Shown here piece by piece: positions 34,394 through 44,000 of a stretch of 64,000 nucleotides of DNA (position 1 is the first letter of the stretch; each line of letters opens with the position of its first letter). Location: assembly GCA_002715465.1 (NCBI GenBank), contig PAYY01000005.1, positions 5,361-69,360 of the forward strand. The letters run 5' to 3'. Below the pieces are notes generated by a model that was given only the letters and a program-made list of their open reading frames with translations, ran no database searches and was not told where the DNA came from. Position numbers and translations under genes: made by a program. This stretch comes from Fidelibacterota bacterium. GTDB lineage: Bacteria > Marinisomatota > Marinisomatia > Marinisomatales > S15-B10.

Positions 34394-35379
34394 TTTGAAT
34401 TACTTAAAATTTTATTTAATGTATTATTAATTAATTGAGGTTTAATCTGACTAAGACAAAATCGATTACTTCTAAAACATTTACGAGAGCCGTCTTTTGA
34501 ACAAGGTCTACACCAAACATCTGAAAATAGTTGATATGACCCAGGAAGTCTAACATTACCACCTGTATAATTTGATGTTGGGCCAGAAAGCATAATTATT
34601 GGAACTCCTAATGATTCAGCTATATGAAGTAAACCAGTATCTGCACCAATTACGGTTTCTGATAAATTTATAATTGTCATAGAGGTTCGTAAATCAGTAA
34701 GACCTTGGAGATTTGTTACGTGATTAAATCCATCAGAAATTTCTTTACAAATAAAATCAGTTTTTGAACCAAGAACAATTACTTGACAATTTAAATTTAT
34801 TAGAAATTGTCTATATTTATCTGTATTCCATAGTTTGTTTGGCCAAGTTGAACCTGGAACTAACGTTATAAAAGGTGTATAAAGATTCTTGCCTTTTAAC
34901 CATTGTTTACAGTTTATTTTTTCATTAATACTAATATAAGTTTTTGGTAAATATTTTTTAGTTATGCCAGTAAAACTTAAAAGCTCATTAGTTAACTCAA
35001 AGTCTTTTTTAAATAAATTTATTTTTAAATAAAAAAGTAAAAACCGTTTAAATCGTGGTTTTTTATATCTCCTATAAATTGATTTTTTAATTAATAAAGA
35101 AATTATTATTGATCTTAATGATCCATGGAGGTCAAATACTTTAGAATATCTTTCTTTATTTAGTAATATACCATATTCTATTAAATCTAAAATTTTGAGA
35201 TTTTTTGGGAAAGAAATAACTCTATTTATATTAGGGTTTGATTCAAGAATCGGAACAAACGTATTCAGTGTAAGAAAGTCAATTTGACAATTAAAAGTAT
35301 CTTTTAGGCCTTCAATTATTGATGTTGTAAAAATTATATCACCAATAGAACTAAATCGAATTATTAGGATTTTTTCCAT
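34390..35379 (-). CDS. Family 9 glycosyltransferase, heptosyltransferase-like
   Basis: 329 aa GT9 enzyme. FSSIGDIIFTTSIIEGLK at the N-terminus, LVPGSTWPNKLWNTDKYRQFL at the hinge and VIGADTGLLHIAESLGVPIIMLSGPT in the nucleotide-sugar-binding half are diagnostic. A Cys-rich tail (DVWCRPCSKDGSRKCF...C) is typical of WaaF-type members. It probably adds a heptose (or related sugar) to the LPS inner core. It is translationally coupled to waaA. Donor and acceptor are not determined. Its TGA stop shows that UGA terminates normally here. Confidence 0.85.
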   Translation of the reverse strand: MEKILIIRFSSIGDIIFTTSIIEGLKDTFNCQIDFLTLNTFVPILESNPNINRVISFPKNLKILDLIEYGILLNKERYSKVFDLHGSLRSIIISLLIKKSIYRRYKKPRFKRFLLFYLKINLFKKDFELTNELLSFTGITKKYLPKTYISINEKINCKQWLKGKNLYTPFITLVPGSTWPNKLWNTDKYRQFLINLNCQVIVLGSKTDFICKEISDGFNHVTNLQGLTDLRTSMTIINLSETVIGADTGLLHIAESLGVPIIMLSGPTSNYTGGNVRLPGSYQLFSDVWCRPCSKDGSRKCFRSNRFCLSQIKPQLINNTLNKILSNSN

Positions 35380-35410
35380 GTGGTAATAGATTGAAGGTTA
35401 CTAAAAATAA

Positions 35411-36397
35411 TTAATTAGCTCTTTGCATATTGTAAGAACAGAGATCAATCATTGATGTTTTATATACAGAATCTGGAAAAGGCTTAAGAGCTAAGATTGC
35501 CTGTTCCGAGAATTCTTGAAGTTTTGAATGAGCATAGTCAAAGCCTCCATGATCAGAAACTATATTCTTTAATTTTATTAAATCACCTCTCTTTTTACTA
35601 TTTGACAATGATTTTCTAATCTGTCGTCTTTCAGAATTGCTTATAGAGGAAGAAAGAGTATGAATAATAGGAAGAGTAATCATATTCTTATTTACATCCC
35701 TATTTGTATCTTTCCCTATTTCTTTTGTTGAACCTAAAATATCGAATAGATCATCCTTTATTTGAAAAGCTACACCTAACTTTTCTCCATATTCTCTTAC
35801 AGCTAACTTATGTTTTTTCTCTTTTGATGTAGTAATTACTCCAAGCTCACAACATGTAGAAATTAAAGACGCAGTTTTATCGCTAACCATTTTAAAATAT
35901 ATTTCTTCAGTCATGTTTTTTTTGAAACTTTGTTCTATTTGAAGCATTTCGCCTGAACTAAGTCGTTTTGCTGTATCGGAAATAAGGTCAAGAGCTTCAA
36001 AGTCACGTAGTCGAATTAAATTTGTTAAGACTTGACTTAAAATATAATCACCCATAATAATAGCAGTTTTATTTTTCCATATTTTATGAATTGTTGGGAA
36101 TCCTCTTCTTTTTTTTGCATCATCAACTACATCATCATGTATTAGGGTTGCCAGATGTAACAATTCAACCATTGCTGCAGCTTTATAACTATTTATAGTT
36201 GGTACACCACAAATCCTTGATGATAGTATGGTAAGTATTGGTCGAATAGCTTTACCTTTATTCTTTAATAGATATCGAGCGATTACATTGATTAGATGAA
36301 CCTCTGACTTTAACGCAAATTCAAATTCTTTTTGAAAAAGCTTAATATCATCAAGAATGGGGTTAATAATTATCTTTAATTCTTTAGTTTCAAGCAT
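35411..36397 (-). CDS. Trans-polyprenyl diphosphate synthase (IspB/IspA class)
   Basis: 328 aa isoprenyl chain-elongating enzyme. First Asp-rich motif HDDVVDD (Asp88-Asp92) followed by RRGFPTIH; second FQIKDDLFDILG (Asp215-Asp219). KGKAIRPIL and KTASLIS are family residues. The small residues before the first motif and its length suggest a long-chain (C35-C45) quinone-side-chain synthase. Exact product length cannot be read. It lies between the LPS genes and tatC, 33 bases after tatC. Confidence 0.9.
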   Translation of the reverse strand: MLETKELKIIINPILDDIKLFQKEFEFALKSEVHLINVIARYLLKNKGKAIRPILTILSSRICGVPTINSYKAAAMVELLHLATLIHDDVVDDAKKRRGFPTIHKIWKNKTAIIMGDYILSQVLTNLIRLRDFEALDLISDTAKRLSSGEMLQIEQSFKKNMTEEIYFKMVSDKTASLISTCCELGVITTSKEKKHKLAVREYGEKLGVAFQIKDDLFDILGSTKEIGKDTNRDVNKNMITLPIIHTLSSSISNSERRQIRKSLSNSKKRGDLIKLKNIVSDHGGFDYAHSKLQEFSEQAILALKPFPDSVYKTSMIDLCSYNMQRAN

Positions 36398-36430
36398 AGA
36401 TAAAATTTACTCTTTATTAAATGCCTACTC

Positions 36431-37150
36431 CTAAAACTTCTTTCCGAAAATATGTGAAATTCCGATACTAATCTCATAAAGAACCATTAATGGTATTGAC
36501 ATCATTAATAAAGATATTGGGTCAGGTGGTGTTAACAAGGCCGAGAGAATTAAAATGGTAATTACAGAATGCCGTCTATAATGACGCATAAAATCTGGAG
36601 TAACTAATCCAATAATTGAAAGAATCAATACTATCACTGGAAGTTCAAATAATAAACCAGCTGAAAAAAGAACCCATAGGATATAACTAAAATAGTAATT
36701 AATAGAAAAATTATTATCTACTTCAGAATAGCCCATATCTGTAAAAAAATTAAGTGAGAATGGAATAACAATAAAATATGCGAAGAGCACACCAATAAGA
36801 AACGAGGAAAAAGAAAAAAATATTATTGGTATAGCATATCGTTTTTCATTTTTTAATAAACCAGGTGCAATAAATTTCCAAATCTGATAAGTAATAACTG
36901 GGATAGCGATTATTATTCCACCAACAAAAGAAATTCCCCATTTGATCATAAACATCCCATGGACTTTAAGAACTTGAAGGTTAGGGGGATTATCTAATGA
37001 TGTTGCAGGATTTAATAAAATTTTAAATATTGGATCTATATATGTAAAAATTAATCCAGCTCCAATAATTATAGCACACAATGACTTAATTATTCTCCAT
37101 CTTAATTCTTCAAGATGGTCAAGAAAAGGCATTTCATTTCTATTGGACAT
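36431..37150 (-). CDS. tatC: Twin-arginine translocase subunit TatC
   Basis: 239 aa, six transmembrane helices. The N-terminal FLDHLEELRWRIIKSL is the twin-arginine signal recognition site. Later family features are PVITYQIWKFIAPGLLKNEKRY and FELPVIVLILSIIGLVTPDFMRHYRRHSVI. It is the receptor of the Tat pathway for folded proteins; no tatA is next to it. An 85-base gap separates it from the Crp gene. Confidence 0.96.
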   Translation of the reverse strand: MSNRNEMPFLDHLEELRWRIIKSLCAIIIGAGLIFTYIDPIFKILLNPATSLDNPPNLQVLKVHGMFMIKWGISFVGGIIIAIPVITYQIWKFIAPGLLKNEKRYAIPIIFFSFSSFLIGVLFAYFIVIPFSLNFFTDMGYSEVDNNFSINYYFSYILWVLFSAGLLFELPVIVLILSIIGLVTPDFMRHYRRHSVITILILSALLTPPDPISLLMMSIPLMVLYEISIGISHIFGKKF

Positions 37151-37235
37151 AAAATTTATTCTGTCTTTGAATAGTTATTTTATTATGTTTTTACAATTAA
37201 AGACAAATTATTATATAAGTAATAGATTACATAGG

Positions 37236-37916
37236 TTATGCAAAAGTATCCTTAAACCTAGTATAATCGAGAATATTTAATTTATGCGCTTTTCTTTTAA
37301 TAAGATCTTTTTTCTCTAGCAGTGTGAGCATTCTAGAAACAGTTTCCCGTGAAGTACCAGCCATATTTGCAATATCTTGTTGAAACGGAAGTTTTTCTAT
37401 TGTAATAATACCGTTTTTAATAGTTCCTAACTCCTCGGCCAAACGTAAAAGTGTTACGCCTATTCTTTTTTCAGCATCGCTTAATGCAAAATTTTCGATT
37501 TGTTGGTCACTTTTTCGAATTCTATTTGCTAATTCAATTAATAGAGAAATTGAAAATTTTGGAAATTTTTCAAGAAAGCTTAAAAAATCATGACGTTTTA
37601 AGATCATAACCTCACAGATATCATTCGCAATCGCATTGGCTGATCGTGCTTGTCCATCTAAAAGAGACATTTCTCCAAAAAAATCTCCTTCTCCCAAAAT
37701 AGCAAGAATAACTTCCCTTCCATCTTCACTTACTCTTGTTACTTTAATATTGCCTTTGCTAATTATAAAAAAAGTATCACCAAATTCATCTTCTAAAAGT
37801 ATTATTTCATTTTTTTTATACTTTCTTGATGACATCCTTGATGACAATTCTAATAAATCAGAATTTTGTAAGTCTGAAAAAATTGGGACTGAAGATAGTA
37901 GTGTTAAAATACTCAT
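37236..37916 (-). CDS. Crp/Fnr-family transcriptional regulator
   Basis: 226 aa. Cyclic-nucleotide-binding beta-roll (about 10-130: GDTFFIISKGNIKVTRVSEDGREVILAILGEGDFFGEMSLLDGQARSANAIA), a long dimer helix, then a winged helix (about 165-225: FQQDIANMAGTSRETVSRMLTLLEKKDLI). GEMSLLDGQARSA matches the phosphate-binding cassette, so cAMP or another cyclic nucleotide is possible. No Fe-S cysteines of Fnr. Divergent from rpsT with a 120-base shared upstream region. Confidence 0.93.
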   Translation of the reverse strand: MSILTLLSSVPIFSDLQNSDLLELSSRMSSRKYKKNEIILLEDEFGDTFFIISKGNIKVTRVSEDGREVILAILGEGDFFGEMSLLDGQARSANAIANDICEVMILKRHDFLSFLEKFPKFSISLLIELANRIRKSDQQIENFALSDAEKRIGVTLLRLAEELGTIKNGIITIEKLPFQQDIANMAGTSRETVSRMLTLLEKKDLIKRKAHKLNILDYTRFKDTFA

Positions 37917-37997
37917 TTTTTACAATACTAAGTGATTAAAGATTTTCAAAATAGTTTTGATGCGAACATTTGATTCTTATATAATTTGGCATAAATT

Positions 37998-38008
37998 TAT
38001 AATATAAT
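37998..38008 (+). promoter_or_regulatory. Possible -10 region of the rpsT promoter
   Basis: Two overlapping TATAAT hexamers (37998-38003 and 38003-38008) lie 29-39 bases before the rpsT start codon, within a very AT-rich divergent region. A TTGGCA at 37986 is too close for a standard spacer, so the -35 is not resolved. Confidence 0.3.
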
Positions 38009-38036
38009 TATTTCATTAGAAAGATAAGAGGTTTTA

Positions 38037-38294
38037 ATGTCAACGAAAACAAAGTCAGTAAAAAAGAAACAAAGACAACAAAAGTCTAATTATATTAGGA
38101 ATCAGGATAATAAATCTAAAATGAAAACGGCGATAAAAAATCTTCTAGATTCAAAAAGTAAAGATAAAGCAGAACCTTTATATCGTAATGCTGTTTCTAT
38201 TATTGATTCATTAGTAACAAAAAATATTCTTAAAAGGAATACAGCTGCGAGACGTAAATCAGCTCTTACCCATTATTTAAATTCTCTTGATTAG
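38037..38294 (+). CDS. rpsT: 30S ribosomal protein S20
   Basis: 85 aa. Very Lys/Arg-rich N-terminus (KSVKKKQRQQKSNYIRNQDNKSKMKTAIKNLL), then AVSIIDSLVTKNILKRNTAARRKSALTHYL, the S20 hallmark. A three-helix 16S-rRNA-binding protein. Plus-strand monocistron with AAGAGG before ATG 38037. It converges on guaB, whose stop is 9 bases away, with no terminator hairpin between them. Confidence 0.95.
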   Translation: MSTKTKSVKKKQRQQKSNYIRNQDNKSKMKTAIKNLLDSKSKDKAEPLYRNAVSIIDSLVTKNILKRNTAARRKSALTHYLNSLD

Positions 38295-38303
38295 TATAAT
38301 ATT

Positions 38304-39773
38304 TTAATTTTCCGGACGCTGATAATTTGGTGCATCTTTAACTATTTTTAAATCATGAGGGTGGCCCTCAGAGTAAGATGCATTTGATATAGAAATAAAT
38401 TTTGCATCCTTTTTCAAAGTTTTTATATTTTTTGTTCCACAATAACCCATGCTTGCACGAAGACCACCAACAAGTTGGAAAATTATTGATTTTAAACTTC
38501 CTCTATATGGAACTAAACCTTCAACCCCTTCAGGAACTAGTTTACCGCCAATTTTACTCTCTTGGAAATATCTATCAGCTGTGCCTTCTCTCATAGGACC
38601 AAGAGAACCCATCCCCCTATAGGTTTTATATTGTCTTCCATCATGTAATATAATTTCTCCAGGGCTTTCATCAAGTCCAGCCAGTAAATTCCCAAGCATA
38701 ACGCAATCAGAACCAGCGGCTATTGCTTTAGCTATATCTCCAGAAAAACGTATCCCTCCATCTGAAATTACTGGAATATCATTTTTTTTAGCTTCAAAAA
38801 CAGCGGAAATTATAGCAGAAAATTGAGGAACACCGACACCGCTAACAATTCGAGTGGTACAACTAGAGCCAGCACCAATACCTACCTTAATAGCGTCAGC
38901 ACCTGATTCTATTAAGGCTTTTGTACCTTCAGTAGTTGCTACGTTTCCGGCAATAACAGGAATATTAGAATATTTTTTCTTAATAAAATTAACAGCAGTT
39001 AGTACACCTTTTGAATGTCCATGGGCTGAATCTAATACAATAATATCAACACCAGAATCGACAAGAGCAGCCGCTCTATCATCTAGATCCTCTGAGGTTC
39101 CAACAGCTGCTGATACTAATAATCGTCCATGTGTATCTAAAGTTGCATTAGGATAACGTTCTTTCATTAGGATATCTCTAACCGTTACCATTCCTGATAA
39201 TTTTCCATTTCTGTTTACAATTAGCAATTTTTCAATACGATTCTTTTGAAGAATATCTTTTGCTTTATCAAGCGTAGTTCCAGTTTTAGCAGTTATAAGA
39301 GTTTTAGTCATTACATTTGATACGGATTGATTTAAATTGGATTCAAACCTAATATCTCTTTCGGTCAGAATTCCTAAAATTTTTTCATTATCATCAAGAA
39401 CTGGTAAGCCTGAAATTTCATGATGTTTCATAATAGCGATAGCATCTCTAAGAGTTTTTTCAGGAGTAATAGTTACTGGATCTAAAATAATTCCGCTTTC
39501 AGCCCGTTTTACTTTCGTTACCTCCTTTATTTGACGTTCTATTGACATGTTTTTATGAATTACACCTAAACCACCTTCTCTGGCTAAAGCTATTGCCATT
39601 TCACTTTCTGTAACAGTATCCATAGCAGCACTTAAAACTGGAATGTTAAGAGTTACTTCATTTGTAAGTCTTGTAGATAAATCAACTTCTTTTGGAAGAA
39701 CACTTGAATATTGGGGAACAAGCAGAACATCATCAAAAGTTTTGGTAGATTCAATTTTCTTATTCATTTTCAT
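38304..39773 (-). CDS. guaB: IMP dehydrogenase
   Basis: 489 aa. (beta/alpha)8 barrel interrupted by a pair of CBS domains (about 95-205: [36 protein letters not shown]). [11 protein letters not shown] at the N-terminus; catalytic loop [20 protein letters not shown] with Cys305; [23 protein letters not shown]; flap motif [13 protein letters not shown]. Oxidises IMP to XMP, the committed step to GTP. Full length. Confidence 0.97.
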   Translation of the reverse strand: MKMNKKIESTKTFDDVLLVPQYSSVLPKEVDLSTRLTNEVTLNIPVLSAAMDTVTESEMAIALAREGGLGVIHKNMSIERQIKEVTKVKRAESGIILDPVTITPEKTLRDAIAIMKHHEISGLPVLDDNEKILGILTERDIRFESNLNQSVSNVMTKTLITAKTGTTLDKAKDILQKNRIEKLLIVNRNGKLSGMVTVRDILMKERYPNATLDTHGRLLVSAAVGTSEDLDDRAAALVDSGVDIIVLDSAHGHSKGVLTAVNFIKKKYSNIPVIAGNVATTEGTKALIESGADAIKVGIGAGSSCTTRIVSGVGVPQFSAIISAVFEAKKNDIPVISDGGIRFSGDIAKAIAAGSDCVMLGNLLAGLDESPGEIILHDGRQYKTYRGMGSLGPMREGTADRYFQESKIGGKLVPEGVEGLVPYRGSLKSIIFQLVGGLRASMGYCGTKNIKTLKKDAKFISISNASYSEGHPHDLKIVKDAPNYQRPEN

Positions 39774-39845
39774 AACTAAAGTTATACTATTATAAATTTA
39801 CATTTGAAACATTTTCCTTAACCACAACTTTAAGTGGATATTTAT

Positions 39846-42656
39846 TTAATTAAAAGTCAAATCTTTAAGTGAAGAAAATTTTTTCATAGGTGTAGGAATT
39901 ACAGTCTCGAAAATTTTTCCATATCGCTTTGTAATTACTCTATTATCTAAATTAAAATATATTCCATCATCATTAATGCTTCGTATTAAACGACCAAATC
40001 CTTGCCTTAATTTTATAGCAGCAGAAGGCACAGAATTTTCCATGAAAGGATTACCTCCAGATTTTTGAAGTTTATCATTGTAGGACTGAATGATTGGATC
40101 GGTTGGAACATCAAAAGGAATTTTAGTAATTACTAAAATTTTTAATAAATCACCAGGAAGGTCAATACCTTCCCAAAAAGAATTAGTTCCAAGTAATATT
40201 CCACTATTAGTTCTACGGAATTGTTTAATTAATGACAATCTAGATGAATTGGATACTTGTGGAAAAATAGATGCAATTTTTCCAACTTCAGAAAAATTTA
40301 ATCTATCATAACACTCTTTTAGAAGACTTTGACTGGTAAAAAGCACTAACATACGTTTTTCAAGTTTATAAAAAATAGTTTCGATGGAATTGCAAATAAA
40401 TTCGGAATAATTTCCATCGTTTGGTGAAATTGTACCAGACCATTGATAGTAATTGCACTGATCTGGATAAAAGAACGGACTGCCAAATTCTTTGCAATTA
40501 ATTGGTTTTTTTTCATAATCTAGAAGGCCAAACCTTTTGAGGAAATAATTAAAGTTTGAATCTATAGAAAGTGTGGCCGAGGTTGCTATAACAGATTTTG
40601 CAGGATCAAAAATATTACTTTTAAGCAAAGGACCTATATCAATAGGTACAGAATTTAAACTTAGTTCAATATTTTTTCTATTAAACGTACCAGCTTCCCA
40701 ATAAGCATAGTCGTCCATATGTTTTTCTGTTATACCTATTAATAAATTATTAATTTCTTGCAAAGATTTTCTGATTCGTTCAATTTTAAAAGAATTTTCA
40801 ATTTCTGTAAAATCAATGTGAGAGTCAATAACCAAGGTTTTTAAATCTTTAATTTTATTTAGACTAAGATTTATTGAATCTTTCAAAGATTGTAATTCTG
40901 TGTCAGCATTCTTTAGATGTTCATTGATATTATTAATTCTAACTACTTGATTGTAACGTTTATCAACGGAATATTGGTTTTGTTCCAATTTTACCAATTT
41001 ATTGAAAAAATAATCACTTCTATCAATAATATCCTGAATAGAATTAATTAAAAGATTAATGCTATTAGAGACCTCTGGAGAATTTTTAGATAGTGAAATA
41101 ATATTTTTACTATTTCTATTATTAAATGTTGAATTACTAAAAGGAGAAAGTTTGTCATGAATAATTTGATTATTTAATGTTATTGTATAATGATTATAAC
41201 CTGATTGCATAATGTTATGAGCTTCGTCAAGGATTATATAATTTAAAGATGGTAAAATATTTTGTTCGTCTAATTCATACAATAAAAGAGAATGATTTAC
41301 CACAATTAGGTCGGCCTTCTGCGTAGCGGTTCTAAGTGGTCCAAGATAACAACCTGATGTTGAATTACATATTTTACTAGTACAAAAGCCTGGTTCATTT
41401 TGAATCATTTCTTTTATTCTTAATGATCTTCTTTTTAAAAACCCGGGGCATTCTTCAAAGTCGCCTGATCTCGTCCATTGAAGCCATACAATAATTACAA
41501 TAATGGATTGTATATCATAATCAGATAAAGTTATATCTGAACTTTCAATAATTTTATTGACTCGAGTTCGGCAAATATAATTTTTGTGGCCTTTAATTAT
41601 AGTCGCAGAAAAGTTTGTATTTAATGCTGACGATAATTTTGGGATTTCATGTTGAAATAACTGATCCTGGAGGGCTTTAGTATTACATGACAGGATAACA
41701 TGTTCATTGTTTTCTAGAAAACATTTTTCTAAGGCAACTAAAAGATAAGCAAGGGTTTTTCCAAGGCCTGTTCCGGCCTCAATTATGCCAATTTCACCTT
41801 CAGAAAATATATTTCTAATAAATTCCGCATATTGTATTTGGCTTTCTCTTTTTTCATAATTTTGCTTATTTAAACTTGAATTAAGCAGACCATTATCAGA
41901 AAAAAATTTTGAAGGAGAAAATTCTGGGCTAGAATTGGACCCATTAGATATAAATATAGGGGAGGGAAATTCTTTATCAATGTTACTATCAATTAAATTA
42001 TTACTGTCATTACCTAGAATATTTTGCTGTCTGAAAATATTTTTAAATAAATTTATATTGTAAAAGTGTCGATCATTAGTTAGCAATAGAATTTTTTCTA
42101 TAACTTCTTTTGGATAGGATGAAATTTCATAAACAAGATTTAAAAAAATCTGTCCTAAAATTTCTGTGTCATTAAGAGCACGATGTGCATTGTCACTGTT
42201 TATACCAAGATATTCACCAATGGTACTTAATTTATGATTAGGAAGAAAAAAAAAGAATGCTTGAGCTAATGGAACAGTATCAAATCCAATATTTTGTACA
42301 TTCTGAGAAAATTCACGGTTACTTAATACATTAAGAAAAGCTATATCAAAAGGAAGATTATGCGCCACAATAGGGTGATTTTTTATAAAGTCAAAAATTT
42401 TAGATGATATTTCTCTATCTTTTGGTGCATTTTTAACCATTTCATCAGATATACCTGTGATTCTGGTAATTTCAAAAGGGATTGGTATTTCGGGATTTAC
42501 AAGAGTTTGTAATTTATCAATTGGTTTACCACAATGGAATTTTATAGCGGCGAATTCTGTTATTTTATCCTTTTTTGGATCTAGGCCGGTGGTCTCAAAA
42601 TCAAAAGCAATAAAAGTTTCTAATCCTAGATTTTTTAATAATCCTTCTTTTTCCAT
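39846..42656 (-). CDS. dinG: DinG-type helicase with N-terminal DEDDh exonuclease domain
   Basis: 936 aa. N-terminal DnaQ-like 3'-5' exonuclease (about 14-180): FDFETTG (Asp19, Glu21), AHNLPFD (Asp104), HRALNDTE (His158, Asp163). Then an XPD/Rad3-like superfamily 2 helicase: Walker A EAGTGLGKT (293-301), a Cys cluster for a 4Fe-4S centre (Cys362, Cys425, Cys430, Cys436 and nearby Cys403), DEAH (477-480) and C-terminal RQGFGRLIRS. The exonuclease-DinG fusion is like that of Firmicutes. Likely role: unwinding R-loops or damaged DNA. It shares one base with the next gene. Confidence 0.92.
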   Translation of the reverse strand: MEKEGLLKNLGLETFIAFDFETTGLDPKKDKITEFAAIKFHCGKPIDKLQTLVNPEIPIPFEITRITGISDEMVKNAPKDREISSKIFDFIKNHPIVAHNLPFDIAFLNVLSNREFSQNVQNIGFDTVPLAQAFFFFLPNHKLSTIGEYLGINSDNAHRALNDTEILGQIFLNLVYEISSYPKEVIEKILLLTNDRHFYNINLFKNIFRQQNILGNDSNNLIDSNIDKEFPSPIFISNGSNSSPEFSPSKFFSDNGLLNSSLNKQNYEKRESQIQYAEFIRNIFSEGEIGIIEAGTGLGKTLAYLLVALEKCFLENNEHVILSCNTKALQDQLFQHEIPKLSSALNTNFSATIIKGHKNYICRTRVNKIIESSDITLSDYDIQSIIVIIVWLQWTRSGDFEECPGFLKRRSLRIKEMIQNEPGFCTSKICNSTSGCYLGPLRTATQKADLIVVNHSLLLYELDEQNILPSLNYIILDEAHNIMQSGYNHYTITLNNQIIHDKLSPFSNSTFNNRNSKNIISLSKNSPEVSNSINLLINSIQDIIDRSDYFFNKLVKLEQNQYSVDKRYNQVVRINNINEHLKNADTELQSLKDSINLSLNKIKDLKTLVIDSHIDFTEIENSFKIERIRKSLQEINNLLIGITEKHMDDYAYWEAGTFNRKNIELSLNSVPIDIGPLLKSNIFDPAKSVIATSATLSIDSNFNYFLKRFGLLDYEKKPINCKEFGSPFFYPDQCNYYQWSGTISPNDGNYSEFICNSIETIFYKLEKRMLVLFTSQSLLKECYDRLNFSEVGKIASIFPQVSNSSRLSLIKQFRRTNSGILLGTNSFWEGIDLPGDLLKILVITKIPFDVPTDPIIQSYNDKLQKSGGNPFMENSVPSAAIKLRQGFGRLIRSINDDGIYFNLDNRVITKRYGKIFETVIPTPMKKFSSLKDLTFN

Positions 42657-43837
42657 TAAAATCCAGCAAATACCTTCATAACATCCATAATGAGTGCCGG
42701 TTTTTTGAAAACAGCTTTTTGAAAAAGTTTTGAAATCGTCCGTTCATTTGGATTTATTTTTTCTATTGATTTAGCAATAACATCTAAATCATTATCAGTG
42801 AGATTATTTATTACATTTTTTATTTTGTAAAATCTTTCATGGTTTCTACCTCCTATTTTATACCATTCTTTTTCATATTCTGATAGAAACCGTTCTGATG
42901 TATCACCAGCCTTTATAGCTTTTACTGCCATTTTTCCAGCTAACATACCACCACGCATACCCGGTATAATTCCACCTCCAGTAACTGGATTAACCATATG
43001 TGCTGAGTCACCAGCTAGCATCAGGCCATCTGCAATGAATTTTTTCATAGTTTTTGAACAAGGAACTCCTCCCATTGTTGAACTTAAAACTGAGCCATCT
43101 GGAAAGGTTTTTTCTAGAAAAGAATCTAAGTATCGTTGAGCTGAACGATTTCTACTATGAATCCCTGAAACACCTAAACCTATATTTGCAGAATTTGGAC
43201 CTTTTGGAAAAATCCATAGATAACCACCTGGAGCTAATTCTCTAGACAAATAAAAATCAAATCGATTTTCATCTAATTTTATGCCAGATATAGTTTTTTG
43301 AATTGCTGATTCCATATCTTTCATTTTAACTACTGTATTTAAACCAGCCCATCTTCCAATTCTGCTTTCAACACCATCTGCGGCAATTACGATTTTAGAT
43401 TTAAGTTGAAAAGGTTCATCAGAGAATTTTCCTTTAACACCTGCTACTTTATCATTATTAAACAACAAACCATTTACATAGGCCTTGCAAATAATTCTTG
43501 CTCCTTCATTAGAAGCATATTGAGCCAGGTCATAATCAAAAACTCTACGATCAAGTATATAGCCTTTTTTTGATAAATCCATATCAATTATATGATTATT
43601 TGGTGATATCAGGCGCATTTTAGTTATTTCTGATTTTATCCATCTTGGATCTGGATTCAGGAAAATTCTAAGACCTTCATCACTTACAGCTTCACCACAC
43701 CGTACGGGTACACCAATATCTCTGTCTTTTTCTAAAAGTAAAACTTTTAACCCTCCGCTTGCTGCATATCGAGCAGCCGTAGTGCCAGCTGGGCCACCAC
43801 CTACAACAATAACATCAAATTTCTCATTATTCAACAT
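42656..43837 (-). CDS. Geranylgeranyl-reductase-family flavoprotein
   Basis: FAD-dependent prenyl reductase of about 393 aa. FDVIVVGGGPAGTTAARYAA binds FAD, VPVRCGEAVS is the conserved Cys-containing active-site segment, and PGGYLWIFPKG and LMLAGDSAHMVNPVTGGGI complete the family set. I start it at ATG 43837: the longer frame to 43897 overlaps the ferredoxin gene in another frame and adds an unrelated hydrophobic stretch. It reduces double bonds of isoprenoid chains (lipid, quinone or carotenoid precursor); the substrate is unknown. The adjacent ferredoxin is a likely electron donor. Confidence 0.88.
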   Translation of the reverse strand: MLNNEKFDVIVVGGGPAGTTAARYAASGGLKVLLLEKDRDIGVPVRCGEAVSDEGLRIFLNPDPRWIKSEITKMRLISPNNHIIDMDLSKKGYILDRRVFDYDLAQYASNEGARIICKAYVNGLLFNNDKVAGVKGKFSDEPFQLKSKIVIAADGVESRIGRWAGLNTVVKMKDMESAIQKTISGIKLDENRFDFYLSRELAPGGYLWIFPKGPNSANIGLGVSGIHSRNRSAQRYLDSFLEKTFPDGSVLSSTMGGVPCSKTMKKFIADGLMLAGDSAHMVNPVTGGGIIPGMRGGMLAGKMAVKAIKAGDTSERFLSEYEKEWYKIGGRNHERFYKIKNVINNLTDNDLDVIAKSIEKINPNERTISKLFQKAVFKKPALIMDVMKVFAGF

Positions 43838-44000
43838 AATCAAAAACTTCAATAGGACAAATATAAAGGCATAACTTACAATCAATACACACATCATTAT
43901 CTATAGAAATATTAGATTCTTCTAATTCAATGCAATCAACGGGACAAACACCAACACAACAGCCACAATAATCACATTTATTAGGTTTTATTTCAATCAT
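43827..44000 (-). CDS. Small 2x[4Fe-4S] ferredoxin
   Basis: 57 aa, ATG 44000 to TAA 43827. It carries two cluster motifs: CDYCGCCVGVCPVDC (C-x2-C-x2-C-x3-C, with the first CP) and CIDCKLCLYICP (C-x2-C-x2-C-x3-C-P). That is the bacterial-type ferredoxin pattern with eight cluster cysteines plus extras. Its start overlaps the 318-aa membrane gene by 8 bases and its end overlaps the reductase start by 11 bases, so all three are translationally coupled. Probable electron donor of the geranylgeranyl reductase. Confidence 0.92.
   Translation of the reverse strand: MIEIKPNKCDYCGCCVGVCPVDCIELEESNISIDNDVCIDCKLCLYICPIEVFDYVE

Noticed and set aside
42656..43897. Longer 413-aa version of the geranylgeranyl reductase
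   Set aside because: The extra 20 residues lie inside the ferredoxin gene in a different frame and are not FAD-domain-like; ATG 43837 fits the family.
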